Assembly: GCF_004022565.1 (NCBI RefSeq)
Contig: NZ_CP022987.1
Span: 124,001-188,000 of the forward strand
Origin: Pollutimonas thiosulfatoxidans
Lineage (GTDB): Bacteria; Pseudomonadota; Gammaproteobacteria; Burkholderiales; Burkholderiaceae_B
Direction: 5' to 3'
Length of the DNA stretch: 64,000 bases
Position 1 is the first letter of the stretch. Each line of letters starts with the position of its first letter. The notes under the pieces were generated by a model, which did no database searches, was not told the DNA's origin, and saw nothing but the letters and a program-made list of their open reading frames with translations. Both the position numbers and the translations under genes were made by a program. This document shows positions 1 to 8,166 of this stretch, in pieces.

Positions 1-1678
1 GGGCTGTCCTTGGGGGCTGGCCGCTTGCGCGTTGCAGGGCCGCCCGAACGCGCGAGGCGTCCGCTTGCCGCCAGCGCGCCGCAATGTGTTGATCGGGCCG
101 TATCAGATAGCAGGCGCCGTCCAGGGCGTCATAGCGCCTTGCCAGCGTCATTTGATGGTCCACCACCCAGCGATGGTTCTTGGGGGCTCGCGCTTGCAAG
201 CCGGGCGCAAGTACCAACACCAACTGTGCGCCCAAAGGCTCGTCTTGCAGGCCGGCCAGTTCGTCCAGCACTTCCGCTGGCGGCAGTTGGCTGACACAAA
301 ACACGGCGACAACAAAGCCGCCCTGCAGTTGGCTCAGCCACCAGCCGGCTTGGCCGTCCACCGTGATGGGGCCATCAGGTGCTACGCCGCCAAGTGGCGG
401 TGCGTTGGTGTAGGCGTCTTCGTCCGGCGTGTTCAGCGTTGAGGAGACATAGCTGGTGGGAATGGACAGGCGTCCGCTATTGACCAGGCGGCGTGCGAAC
501 TCATGTTCTTTCGCAAGCTTCAGGACCGTGTCGCGGAAAAGGCGACTGATCTCGCTTTTGGGCGTGATGAAGTCTGTGGACCGTGACGAGTTCAAGATGT
601 TCTCGTCGGCGGCCAGCTCGCGCTCTTGGGCATAGCTGTCGATCAGTGTTTCAGGCGCGAGGCCGCGGCTGACCAGGTCCAGCTTCCATGCCAGGTTGTC
701 GGCGTCCTGTACGCCGCTGTTGGCGCCACGGGCCCCGAACGGCGAGACGCGATGCGCGGCATCGCCCGCAAACACGACCCGGCCATGACGGAACTTGTCG
801 ATGCGTTCGCAAGCGAAGGTATAGATGCTGACCCACTCCAGCTCGAACTGCGTGTCCTGGCCCAATAGCGCCTGGATGCGCGGCATGACGTTTTCGGGCT
901 TGACCTCTTCGACTGGGTCGGCGTCCCAGCCCAACTGGAAGTCGATGCGCCAGACATTGTCAGGCTGGCTGTGCAACAACACGGACTGGTTCGGATGAAA
1001 GGGCGGATCGAACCAGAACCAGCGCTCGGTCGGAAAATTGGCCTGCATGCGCACATCGGCAATCAGGAAGCGATCACGGAATATCCGGCCATGGCTTTCT
1101 TCCCCGATCATCTTGCGGGTAGGCGATCGGGCGCCATCACAAGCAATCAGCCAGTCGGTGTCCAGCGTGTAGCGACCGTCCGGCGTCTCGACCGTGAGGA
1201 CGACATGGTCGGCATGCTGATCAACAGCGACCGCCTTGGTCTTCCAGCGAAGGTCGATGTTGGCGTGGGCTGCCACCTGCTCGTAGAGGTAGCCTTCGCA
1301 GTAGTACTGCTGCAAATTGATGAAGGCAGGGCGTCTGTGCCCTTGCTCGGGGAGCAGATCGAAACGCCACACCTCTTCATCCTTGAAGTACACCCGGCCC
1401 ACGTTCCAGGAGATGCCTTTCGAAACCATGCGCTCGCCCACGTCCAGGCGATCCCAGATGTCCAGCGTGCGCTTGGCAAAACAGATGGCACGCGAACCCG
1501 TGGACAGGCGGTAGTCGTCGTCAATGACAACAACCGCCATGCCACGCCGGGCCAGGTCCAGGGCCAGGGTCAGCCCCACGGGGCCTGCCCCCACCACGAC
1601 GACGGAGTGGCGTTTGCCCTCGTCGCGAGGCGGTGGCGCATAGTCGAATTCCAGAGCCTGGTAGTCCATGTGTGCCAT
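1..1678 (-). CDS. FAD-dependent aromatic monooxygenase (3' end outside window)
   Basis: Probable class A flavoprotein hydroxylase related to 3-(3-hydroxyphenyl)propionate hydroxylases. These use NAD(P)H and O2 to hydroxylate an aromatic acid or phenol in the cytoplasm. The dinucleotide-binding GAGPVG lies at residues 30-35 after a short N-terminal tail. The second FAD motif, with G305-D306 followed by AAHR, is also present, and the C-terminal third looks like the usual thioredoxin-like tail. There are 559 codons in the window and no stop, so the C-terminus is missing. The ATG at 1676-1678 gives MAHMDYQALEFDY. It lies 20 bases after the MBL-fold gene, so the two are probably co-transcribed. 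The substrate cannot be told from the sequence. Confidence 0.85.
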   Translation of the reverse strand, partial: MAHMDYQALEFDYAPPPRDEGKRHSVVVVGAGPVGLTLALDLARRGMAVVVIDDDYRLSTGSRAICFAKRTLDIWDRLDVGERMVSKGISWNVGRVYFKDEEVWRFDLLPEQGHRRPAFINLQQYYCEGYLYEQVAAHANIDLRWKTKAVAVDQHADHVVLTVETPDGRYTLDTDWLIACDGARSPTRKMIGEESHGRIFRDRFLIADVRMQANFPTERWFWFDPPFHPNQSVLLHSQPDNVWRIDFQLGWDADPVEEVKPENVMPRIQALLGQDTQFELEWVSIYTFACERIDKFRHGRVVFAGDAAHRVSPFGARGANSGVQDADNLAWKLDLVSRGLAPETLIDSYAQERELAADENILNSSRSTDFITPKSEISRLFRDTVLKLAKEHEFARRLVNSGRLSIPTSYVSSTLNTPDEDAYTNAPPLGGVAPDGPITVDGQAGWWLSQLQGGFVVAVFCVSQLPPAEVLDELAGLQDEPLGAQLVLVLAPGLQARAPKNHRWVVDHQMTLARRYDALDGACYLIRPDQHIAARWRQADASRVRAALQRASGQPPRTA

Positions 1679-1698
1679 CGTGTGCTCCGTGCAGGCGC

Positions 1699-2652
1699 TT
1701 AACCTTCCAGCTGCTTCCACATTTCGATGTCGCGTTCAGCGGTCCAGATGCGCGGGTCGTCGTAGCCGGTTGCTTCATCGTAGGCGCGAGCCACGTCGAA
1801 GGGCATGCAGTGATCAAAGATGACCCAGTCGGAATAGCGCGGCTTCATGAAGTCGTAGGTTTCGCGGTAGATGGTCTTCAGGTCCTTGCCTTCGGCTACA
1901 CCGGTATTTACGCTGGAATACAGGTCGGTCAGGAAGGCCCGGGTGCCGGCCAGGCCCTTGCGGACCTCATCTGCGGACTTCAGCGCTGGGCCACGTCCGG
2001 GCACCATTTTTTCGGCGTTGAATTCGGCCAGGGTATCCAGCGTGTGCGGCCATTCGCGGAAATAGCAGTCGCCGGCGTAAGGGGTGGACTGGTACTCGAC
2101 CAGATCGCCGGCAAACAAGATGCGTTGCTCGGGCAACCATGCGATGGTGTCGCCCTTGGTATGACCACGACCCACTTGCAGGATTTGCACTTCCAGGTTG
2201 CCCAGGTTGACCGTCATTTCGCCGTCGAAAGTGATGGTGGGCCAGGTCAGGCCGGGCGGCACGGATTCAACGTTGCGGAACAGGCGGGGGAAGCGCCCGA
2301 TTTCGCTGGCCTTGTCTTGCTCGCCGCGTTCGACGATCAGATCGTAAGTGTCGCGGCTGGCGATGATTTCTTGTGCGTTGTAGGCCGAAGCGCCCAGCAC
2401 GCGCACGGCGTGGTAATGAGAAAGCAAAATGTACTTGATGGGCTTGTCGGTGACTTCCTTGACGCGACGGATGACGTCTTGCGCCATGATGGGCGTTGCC
2501 TGGGTGTCGATCACCATGACGGCGTCGTCGCCGATGATGATGCCAGAGTTCGGATCACCCTCGGCCGTATAGGCGTAGGCGTTGTCGGACAGCTTCTCAA
2601 ACGATACTTCTTTGTCTTCCATGTCGGCATGGGAGGCGAATTGCTTGGTCAT
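1699..2652 (-). CDS. MBL-fold metallo-hydrolase-like protein with altered metal motif
   Basis: A 317-residue cytoplasmic protein of the metallo-beta-lactamase fold. The canonical HxHxDH metal motif reads H79-Y80-H81-A82-V83-R84, so the Asp and second His of metal site 2 are replaced. The later His (GRGHTKGD) and the Asp of AGDLVEY are present. Site 1 may therefore be kept while site 2 is lost. It is the first gene of a minus-strand unit with the FAD monooxygenase, behind an operator-like repeat at 2692-2727, which suggests a role in induced catabolism of an aromatic compound. I do not know its reaction. From memory, homologues with the same altered motif occur beside aromatic-degradation genes. 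Confidence 0.8.
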   Translation of the reverse strand: MTKQFASHADMEDKEVSFEKLSDNAYAYTAEGDPNSGIIIGDDAVMVIDTQATPIMAQDVIRRVKEVTDKPIKYILLSHYHAVRVLGASAYNAQEIIASRDTYDLIVERGEQDKASEIGRFPRLFRNVESVPPGLTWPTITFDGEMTVNLGNLEVQILQVGRGHTKGDTIAWLPEQRILFAGDLVEYQSTPYAGDCYFREWPHTLDTLAEFNAEKMVPGRGPALKSADEVRKGLAGTRAFLTDLYSSVNTGVAEGKDLKTIYRETYDFMKPRYSDWVIFDHCMPFDVARAYDEATGYDDPRIWTAERDIEMWKQLEG

Positions 2653-2691
2653 TGGTAAGTCTCCAGTTAGATCGTCAAAATATATCCCACA

Positions 2692-2727
2692 ATTCGTTTA
2701 TATGCAATGTATTCGCTATAAACGAAT
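2692..2727. promoter_or_regulatory. Candidate operator with three half-sites
   Basis: ATTCGTTTAT at 2692-2701 is repeated exactly in inverted orientation at 2718-2727 with a 16-base spacer. A third, degenerate copy, ATTCGCTATA, lies in direct orientation at 2711-2720 and overlaps the inverted arm. The site sits 40 bases upstream of the MBL-fold gene. An inverted pair plus a direct copy of a 10-bp element is the layout known for PcaU/PobR-type IclR regulators of aromatic catabolism. No such regulator lies in the window, so the link is inference. Confidence 0.5.
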
Positions 2728-2728
2728 G

Positions 2729-3562
2729 CTAGCGCGCACGGCGTTGGCAGGCGGGACAAAAGTAGGTGGCCCGTTGCCCCTGAACAATGCGGCGTATGGG
2801 CGTGGTGCATAAACGGCAGGGCAGGCCGGCCCGTTCGTAGACGGCGGCATGCATTTCGAAGTAAGCGCCGGGCTGGCCGGTGGCATTGACGTAGTCACGC
2901 AATGTGCTGCCGCCTGATTCCAGCGCATTGGTCAGCGTTTCGCGTACGGCCGTGGCAAGCGCCGTGCAACGCTGACGCGACAAGGCGCCCGCAGGGCTGC
3001 GTGGGTCTATGCCTGCCCTGAACAAGGCTTCGGAGGCATAGATGTTGCCGACACCGACGACGATGTTGCCAGCCAGCAAGGCTTGCTTGATGGCCAGCGA
3101 CTTGCCGCGCAGTCCGGCGTGCAGGAACTCTGCGGTAAAGCCCGGATCAAAGGGTTCTATGCCCAGGCGGGCCAGCAGAGGGTGGCCAGATACGGGTCCG
3201 GCGGCCGCATCGTGCCACAATACAGCGCCGAAGCGGCGTGGGTCATGCAACAGAAAGCGGGCATGGCCGAATATCCATTCGGCGTGGTCGTGTTTGCGCC
3301 GCGGTTCGTCGGGCGGGGCGCGGCGCATCGAGCCCGACATGCCCAGGTGCACGATCTGGGTGCCGTGCTGGAAGTTGATCAGCAAATATTTACCGCGCCG
3401 CTCGCAGCTCAGTACGCCGCAGCCATTGATACGGTCCGGAAGGTCGGGCGGAATGGGCCAGCGCATGCGCGGTTCGTGCACCACAAACCGTTCGAGCACA
3501 TGGCCGGGCATAATCGTCGCTAATCCACGACGAGTCGTTTCTACTTCTGGCAGCTCAGGCAT
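2729..3562 (-). CDS. mutM: Formamidopyrimidine-DNA glycosylase (Fpg/MutM)
   Basis: Bifunctional DNA glycosylase/AP lyase that removes 8-oxoguanine and formamidopyrimidines in base excision repair. The start MPELPEVETTRRGL carries the catalytic Pro2 (Schiff base) and Glu3 once Met1 is removed. The C-terminal zinc finger is complete, with CRLC, sixteen residues, then CPAC. At 277 residues it is of usual length. It is transcribed away from the TPR protein gene, with 85 bases between the two starts. Its stop lies one base beyond the operator-like repeat that precedes the MBL-fold gene. Confidence 0.97.
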   Translation of the reverse strand: MPELPEVETTRRGLATIMPGHVLERFVVHEPRMRWPIPPDLPDRINGCGVLSCERRGKYLLINFQHGTQIVHLGMSGSMRRAPPDEPRRKHDHAEWIFGHARFLLHDPRRFGAVLWHDAAAGPVSGHPLLARLGIEPFDPGFTAEFLHAGLRGKSLAIKQALLAGNIVVGVGNIYASEALFRAGIDPRSPAGALSRQRCTALATAVRETLTNALESGGSTLRDYVNATGQPGAYFEMHAAVYERAGLPCRLCTTPIRRIVQGQRATYFCPACQRRAR

Positions 3563-3647
3563 AAGGGGGTGATAAGATCATTAAATCTGTTTATGTAATT
3601 TTGCCATCTGACGCTTTTCCTGGGCGCAGCGGCGATGGTCCTGCTGA

Positions 3648-5426
3648 ATGAAACTGCCTATTCCCCTGCCGTTTGCAGTCTTTGCGCCTATTCTCGTGTT
3701 GTGCTTTGGCACGGCATGGTCTGCGCCCGCCGAGCCGCCTGACGAGCATGTCGAGGTTATACGCTTGCGCGCGGGCGAACTGCCCACCATCAAGCTTACC
3801 GCCGATATTCTTTATCGCATACTGGCATCCGAAGTGGCGGCATCGCGTGGCCACTACGACATGGCCAGTCAAACCATGCTGGATCTGGCCAGCGAAACCT
3901 CCGACCCTCGGCTGGCGAAACGCGCTTTCCAGTTCGCCATGGTCGATCACGACCTGCCGCGTGCCCTCAGCGCTGCGCGCAAATGGGCGCTGCTGGCCCC
4001 GCAAGACCCGGAAGCCGTGGCTTCCTCGCTGGCGCTGGCCGCCTCTAACGGACAAACCTCCGGTTTGGCGGCGGCGCTCTGGACGCGCATAGAAAAAGCC
4101 GAGAACAAAGAACAAGCCGTGGCACAGGCCTCCTCCATTGTCAGCAAGATGCCGGACAAAAAGCTTGCGCTTGAGGTCCTCGAGAAAGCCCTGCACCCGT
4201 CCGTGCGCACCTTGCCGGTCGCGCACCTGGCCATGGCTGACGCTGCCTGGGCGGCGTCCGAGCCGGGCAGGGCGCTTGAAGAAGCGCAGAAAGTTTTGGT
4301 GAAGGATCCCGACTCCGACGCCGCCGCACAGCGCGTGCTCGAATACGGCCTCAAGGTCGACCCCGCCGCCGCCATCGAGCAAACCAAGGCTTATGTGGCG
4401 GCGCATCCGGACAGCCGCAGGCTGCAACTGATGCTGGTCAATCGCCTGGTGAGCCGCAATGAGTTCCAGGCCGCGCTGCAGCAAGTCCAGGCGATGCGCC
4501 AACGCTCGCCTGAAGATTTCGATCTTTTGTTTACCGAGGCCGAGGTCAACATCCGTGCCGAGCGCTACGACCAGGCACGCGCGCTGCTGAATGAATACAT
4601 CAATGTGCAGACGCAAAGGCGAGCGGCCATTGCCGACAAGGCCAGCAACGCGGCCGCCGATGCGTCCGACGCGCGCCTGCTGCTCGTGCAAATCGCCGAA
4701 AAGGAGAACCGCCTGGACGAGGCCATCGCGCAGCTGGACCAGATAGAAGATGGTTCACTTCGCTTTCAAGCCCAGATCCACAAGGCGGTATTACAGGCTC
4801 GATTAGGCAATATCACGCAGGCCCGCAACACCATCGAGGCACTGAAGCCACAAGATCCGCGTGAGCGGTCGGTGGCCGCGCTGACCCTCGCGTCCATCTA
4901 TCGCGAGGCCGGCCGCACGGACGCTGCCGTCGAACTGCTGGCAGAGGCCGACCAGGACCTGCCTGATACGCCGGAAATCAAATATGACCTGGCCATGCTC
5001 TACGAACGGCAAGGCAAGATGGCAGAGTTCGAAGCGCTGATGCGGCGCGTGATCGAGCTCGACCCAGACAACGCCAATGCCTATAACTCCTTGGGCTATA
5101 CCTATGCCGAGCAGAATCGCGAGCTCGATCAAGCTCAGGACTTGCTCGAGCGGGCGCTCGAGCTCGATCCGGACAATCCCTACATACTCGATAGCGTGGG
5201 TTGGTATCTGTATCGCCGGGGCGATCATCAGGCCGCCATCGAGTACCTCGAGCGTTCGTATGCACAACTGCCCTCGGCAGAGGTGGCGGCGCACCTCGGT
5301 GAGGTCTTGTGGGTGACCGGGAAGGTCGACGAAGCCCGCCGAATCTGGCAGGAAGGCCGGGGCAACGACCCCGAGAACGAAACCCTGCGCAGCACACTTG
5401 AACGCTTGGGAGTCAACCTGCAATGA
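3648..5426 (+). CDS. Secreted tetratricopeptide repeat protein
   Basis: A 592-residue protein with a signal peptide (hydrophobic stretch at residues 5-25, probable cleavage after TAWSA) followed by alpha-helical TPR units. The clearest units are in the last 200 residues, for example NAYNSLGYTYAEQNRELDQA and NPYILDSVGWYLYRRGDHQA, each ending in a DP turn. TPR arrays bind protein partners, and the protein is expected in the periplasm or at the outer membrane. Its stop overlaps the lolB start by four bases (ATGA), so it is translationally coupled to lolB. The same pairing in other beta-proteobacteria suggests an envelope assembly role, but the partner is unknown. Confidence 0.88.
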   Translation: MKLPIPLPFAVFAPILVLCFGTAWSAPAEPPDEHVEVIRLRAGELPTIKLTADILYRILASEVAASRGHYDMASQTMLDLASETSDPRLAKRAFQFAMVDHDLPRALSAARKWALLAPQDPEAVASSLALAASNGQTSGLAAALWTRIEKAENKEQAVAQASSIVSKMPDKKLALEVLEKALHPSVRTLPVAHLAMADAAWAASEPGRALEEAQKVLVKDPDSDAAAQRVLEYGLKVDPAAAIEQTKAYVAAHPDSRRLQLMLVNRLVSRNEFQAALQQVQAMRQRSPEDFDLLFTEAEVNIRAERYDQARALLNEYINVQTQRRAAIADKASNAAADASDARLLLVQIAEKENRLDEAIAQLDQIEDGSLRFQAQIHKAVLQARLGNITQARNTIEALKPQDPRERSVAALTLASIYREAGRTDAAVELLAEADQDLPDTPEIKYDLAMLYERQGKMAEFEALMRRVIELDPDNANAYNSLGYTYAEQNRELDQAQDLLERALELDPDNPYILDSVGWYLYRRGDHQAAIEYLERSYAQLPSAEVAAHLGEVLWVTGKVDEARRIWQEGRGNDPENETLRSTLERLGVNLQ

Positions 5427-6004
5427 TGCTCGCGCTGACCCGATTTCGCGCAGTCGCTTGCGCCGTGCTGGCCGCGCTTTTGCTTGCTGCATGTGCAACA
5501 CCTACACGCCATGCCCAGCAGGCCGATGGGCCGGCGTTTGATCGTGCAGGACGCTTTGCTGTCAGCGTGGTTTATTTCAACGGCAAGCGCGATGCGGTGC
5601 AGGGCGGTTTTGTGTGGCGTGATACCGGCCGCGAACTGCTGCTGGACCTTGCCAACCCATTGGGCAGCACGCTGGCGCGCGTACAGGTATTGCCGGGCCG
5701 CGCCGTGCTGACGCGCAGCAACGGACAGGTCGAGCACGCGGATCATCCTGATGCGCTGGTCGAGCAGGCACTGGGTAGCCCCATACCGGTATCCGGCCTG
5801 CGCGACTGGTTGCGTGGCCGTACCGGTAATGATCCGGTCAGCGATCTGCGCAAGGACGATGGCGGGAATATCGCATCGTTTACGCAAAACGGCTGGCGCG
5901 TGCAGTTATCCCGCTACGACGACCAGGGCCCGCGCCTGTTGCAAATGAACCGCAACGACGCCAATCGCGCCATCAGTGCGCGCCTGGTCGCGGACGGCAG
6001 TTAA
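5423..6004 (+). CDS. lolB: Outer membrane lipoprotein LolB
   Basis: LolB receives lipoproteins from the periplasmic carrier LolA and inserts them into the inner leaflet of the outer membrane. The 193-residue product has a lipoprotein signal with lipobox LLLAAC and predicted lipidation at Cys24. The body has the LolB pattern: an early beta strand with FAVSVVYF, VQGGFVWRDTGRELLLDLANP in the middle, and a later domain with PVSGLRDWLRGR. It overlaps the TPR gene by four bases and is followed after nine bases by ispE. The lolB-ispE-tRNA-Gln-prs order is typical of beta-proteobacteria. Confidence 0.93.
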   Translation: MMLALTRFRAVACAVLAALLLAACATPTRHAQQADGPAFDRAGRFAVSVVYFNGKRDAVQGGFVWRDTGRELLLDLANPLGSTLARVQVLPGRAVLTRSNGQVEHADHPDALVEQALGSPIPVSGLRDWLRGRTGNDPVSDLRKDDGGNIASFTQNGWRVQLSRYDDQGPRLLQMNRNDANRAISARLVADGS

Positions 6005-6013
6005 GCGCGGCTC

Positions 6014-6922
6014 ATGGCGGCTTTATACGATGTGCCCGCGCCGGCCAAGATCAATCTCTTTCTGCATGTGACCGGTCGCCGTGCCGACGGCTATCACTTG
6101 CTGGAAACCGTCTTTCGCTTCATCGATCTCAGCGATACCTTGCATTTCGATGCGCGCAGCGATGGCCGGATCGTGCGTGAAGGCTGCGCTGTGGAGGGCT
6201 TGTCGCCCGAGGACGACCTGGTGGTGCGAGCGGCGCATGCCCTGCAGGCTGCGACCGGAACCCGCCAGGGGTGTCAGGTGCGATACCAAAAAAACATTCC
6301 GTCGGGCGCCGGCTTGGGGGGCGGCTCCAGCGATGCTGCCAGCACGCTGATTGCGCTTAACCGGCTATGGAAGACCGGTCTGAATCGCCAGCAACTAATG
6401 GCGCTGGCCTTGCCCCTGGGAGCGGATGTGCCGGTGTTTGTCCATGGCCAGCCCGCCTTCGCCACCGGCATAGGCGAGGTCCTGACGCCGGTGCAACTGC
6501 CCGAGCGCAGCTACCTTGTGGTGCAACCGCCGCAAAACGTAGCGACTGCCCGTGTATTTGCCGATAGCGATTTGACAAGAAACTCTGCTTCGCTCAAAAT
6601 AGCGGTCTTTGCTGATTGGCAAAAAATCAACGCACCAGATTTATTTGGACGCAATGATTTGGAACCGGTCGTTTTTGCCAGATACCCACGCGTTGCCGCC
6701 CTTTACCAATGGCTGACACAGCAGGGTCTTACAGCAAGAATGAGTGGCTCGGGGTCGTGTTTTTTTGTCGAGTTTGTAACGATGAAACAGGCCCAGATGT
6801 GCCAACAGCAAATTATCGGTAAAATACCGAGTCGCGAAAGCGAAGCCGTAGCAGTAGTACAGCAAACCTGGGCTTGCCAAGGTCTGATGGACCACCCGCT
6901 ACGGGACTGGATTAGCAGTTGA
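6014..6922 (+). CDS. ispE: 4-diphosphocytidyl-2-C-methyl-D-erythritol kinase
   Basis: GHMP-family kinase of the non-mevalonate isoprenoid pathway. It phosphorylates the 2-hydroxyl of 4-diphosphocytidyl-methylerythritol using ATP. The N-terminal PAPAKINLFLHVTGRRADGY and the ATP loop PSGAGLGGGSSDAA are both present, as is the C-terminal glycine-rich motif RMSGSGSCFF. The length of 302 residues is a little above the family average. The second half, from about base 6570, is visibly less GC-rich than the first, although the reading frame and motifs are intact. Only two bases separate its stop from tRNA-Gln, so the two may share a transcript. Confidence 0.96.
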   Translation: MAALYDVPAPAKINLFLHVTGRRADGYHLLETVFRFIDLSDTLHFDARSDGRIVREGCAVEGLSPEDDLVVRAAHALQAATGTRQGCQVRYQKNIPSGAGLGGGSSDAASTLIALNRLWKTGLNRQQLMALALPLGADVPVFVHGQPAFATGIGEVLTPVQLPERSYLVVQPPQNVATARVFADSDLTRNSASLKIAVFADWQKINAPDLFGRNDLEPVVFARYPRVAALYQWLTQQGLTARMSGSGSCFFVEFVTMKQAQMCQQQIIGKIPSRESEAVAVVQQTWACQGLMDHPLRDWISS

Positions 6923-6924
6923 AT

Positions 6925-7001
6925 TGGGGAATCGCCAAGCTGGTTAAGGCACTGGATTTTGATTCCAGCATGCGAAGGTTCGAATCCTTCTTCCCCAGCC
7001 A
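6925..7001 (+). tRNA. tRNA-Gln (TTG)
   Basis: A 77-base cloverleaf. The acceptor stem TGGGGAA (6925-6931) pairs with TTCCCCA (6991-6997), followed by the G discriminator and an encoded CCA. The anticodon stem CTGGA/TCCAG encloses the loop TTTTGAT, giving anticodon TTG. The T loop GGTTCGAATCC is standard. It follows ispE by two bases. Confidence 0.97.
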
Positions 7002-7034
7002 CTTTTTCAAGCCCTAGGGCTTGTCGTTAACGTC

Positions 7035-7078
7035 AAGCTGTTGAGTCGGCCCCATACGGCGGTGCTGGTCAACAGCTT
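7035..7078 (+). other. Inverted repeat in prs leader, possible attenuator or terminator
   Basis: AAGCTGTTGA (7035-7044) pairs perfectly with TCAACAGCTT (7069-7078) around a 24-base loop that can form a small inner GCC/GGC stem. The 3' arm is followed by TGTTGTTT. A second perfect palindrome, CAAGCCCTAGGGCTTG, lies at 7008-7023 just after the tRNA. Together these could terminate the ispE/tRNA-Gln transcript or act in the prs leader. The U-rich tail is imperfect. Confidence 0.35.
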
Positions 7079-7111
7079 TGTTGTTTAACGCAACGCAATC
7101 AACCTTCCGCC

Positions 7112-8062
7112 ATGGCACACGACAGATTCATGATTTTTACCGGCACAGCTAACACACGGTTAGCGGTCGATGTCGCAAATCACCTTGATATGTCGTTGGG
7201 GAAAATGACTGTCGGCCGCTTTTCAGACGGCGAGGTCATGGTTGAGATCAACGAAAACGTCCGTGGTAAAGATGTTTTCGTGCTGCAGCCCACGTGCGCG
7301 CCGACCAACGACAACCTGATGGAAATCATGGTAATGGTCGATGCCCTGCGCCGTGCTTCAGCCGGCAAGATCACCGCTGCCATCCCGTATTTCGGCTACG
7401 CCCGCCAAGACCGTCGCCCGCGCTCGGCGCGAGTGTCCATCTCGGCCAAGGTTGTTGCCAACATGCTGCAGGTCGTGGGCGTTGACCGCGTCATGACCAT
7501 GGATCTGCATGCCGACCAGATACAAGGTTTCTTCGACATACCCGTCGACAATATTTATGCAGGTCCTATTTTGCTGGGCGACATCTGGCGCCGCAACTAC
7601 CAGGATCTGGTCGTGGTTTCACCCGACATCGGTGGTGTGGTCCGCGCCCGTGCGCTGGCCAAGCAGCTCGAGGCCGACCTTGCCATTATCGACAAGCGTC
7701 GTCCACGCGCCAATGTGTCCGAAGTCATGAACATTATTGGCGAAGTCGACGGCCGCACCTGCATCATCATGGACGACATGGTCGACACCGCCGGTACGCT
7801 GTGCAAGGCTGCGCAGGCGCTTAAAGAACGTGGCGCCATCATGGTGTATGCCTATTGCACGCACCCGGTATTGTCGGGCAGTGCAGTGCAGCGCATTGCC
7901 GAGTCCGAGCTCGACGAATTGGTTGTGACCGACACCATTCCCTTGTCGGACGAGGCCCGCGATTGCCCCAAGATTCGCCAGCTATCGTGTGCCTCGCTAT
8001 TGGGCGAGACCATATTACGTATATCAAACGCCGAATCAGTCAGTTCACTGTTCGTCGATTAA
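7112..8062 (+). CDS. prs: Ribose-phosphate pyrophosphokinase
   Basis: Makes PRPP from ribose 5-phosphate and ATP, for nucleotide, histidine, tryptophan and NAD synthesis. The 316-residue protein has the family features in order: the N-terminal FTGTAN and FSDGEV, the flexible ATP loop with PYFGYARQDRR, the DLHADQIQGFF metal and allosteric region, and the PRPP-binding loop IIMDDMVDTAGTL. It lies between tRNA-Gln and rplY, the standard beta-proteobacterial order. Confidence 0.98.
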   Translation: MAHDRFMIFTGTANTRLAVDVANHLDMSLGKMTVGRFSDGEVMVEINENVRGKDVFVLQPTCAPTNDNLMEIMVMVDALRRASAGKITAAIPYFGYARQDRRPRSARVSISAKVVANMLQVVGVDRVMTMDLHADQIQGFFDIPVDNIYAGPILLGDIWRRNYQDLVVVSPDIGGVVRARALAKQLEADLAIIDKRRPRANVSEVMNIIGEVDGRTCIIMDDMVDTAGTLCKAAQALKERGAIMVYAYCTHPVLSGSAVQRIAESELDELVVTDTIPLSDEARDCPKIRQLSCASLLGETILRISNAESVSSLFVD

Positions 8063-8101
8063 GCATGTTGCTGTCCGCTGGTCGCGGCGGGCAGCAGTCA
8101 T

Positions 8102-8123
8102 TCGCAGCACACTGGTGCTGCGA
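8102..8123 (+). other. Stem-loop in rplY leader
   Basis: TCGCAGCAC (8102-8110) and GTGCTGCGA (8115-8123) form a perfect nine-pair stem with a four-base ACTG loop between prs and rplY. No T-tract follows, so it is not a classical terminator. It could be an RNA processing or regulatory site ahead of a ribosomal protein gene. Confidence 0.4.
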
Positions 8124-8166
8124 TTACCCACAAGGCTGTAACGGCCTTTAGTATTTGGAGTTATCC

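Noticed and set aside
1633..2658. A 341-codon plus-strand frame opposite the MBL-fold gene
   Set aside because: No recognisable domain, and the minus-strand protein is clearly a real family member.
3591..4691. A 366-codon minus-strand frame inside the TPR gene
   Set aside because: Mirror of a codon-biased gene with TPR repeats; its translation is Arg/Gly-rich without motifs.
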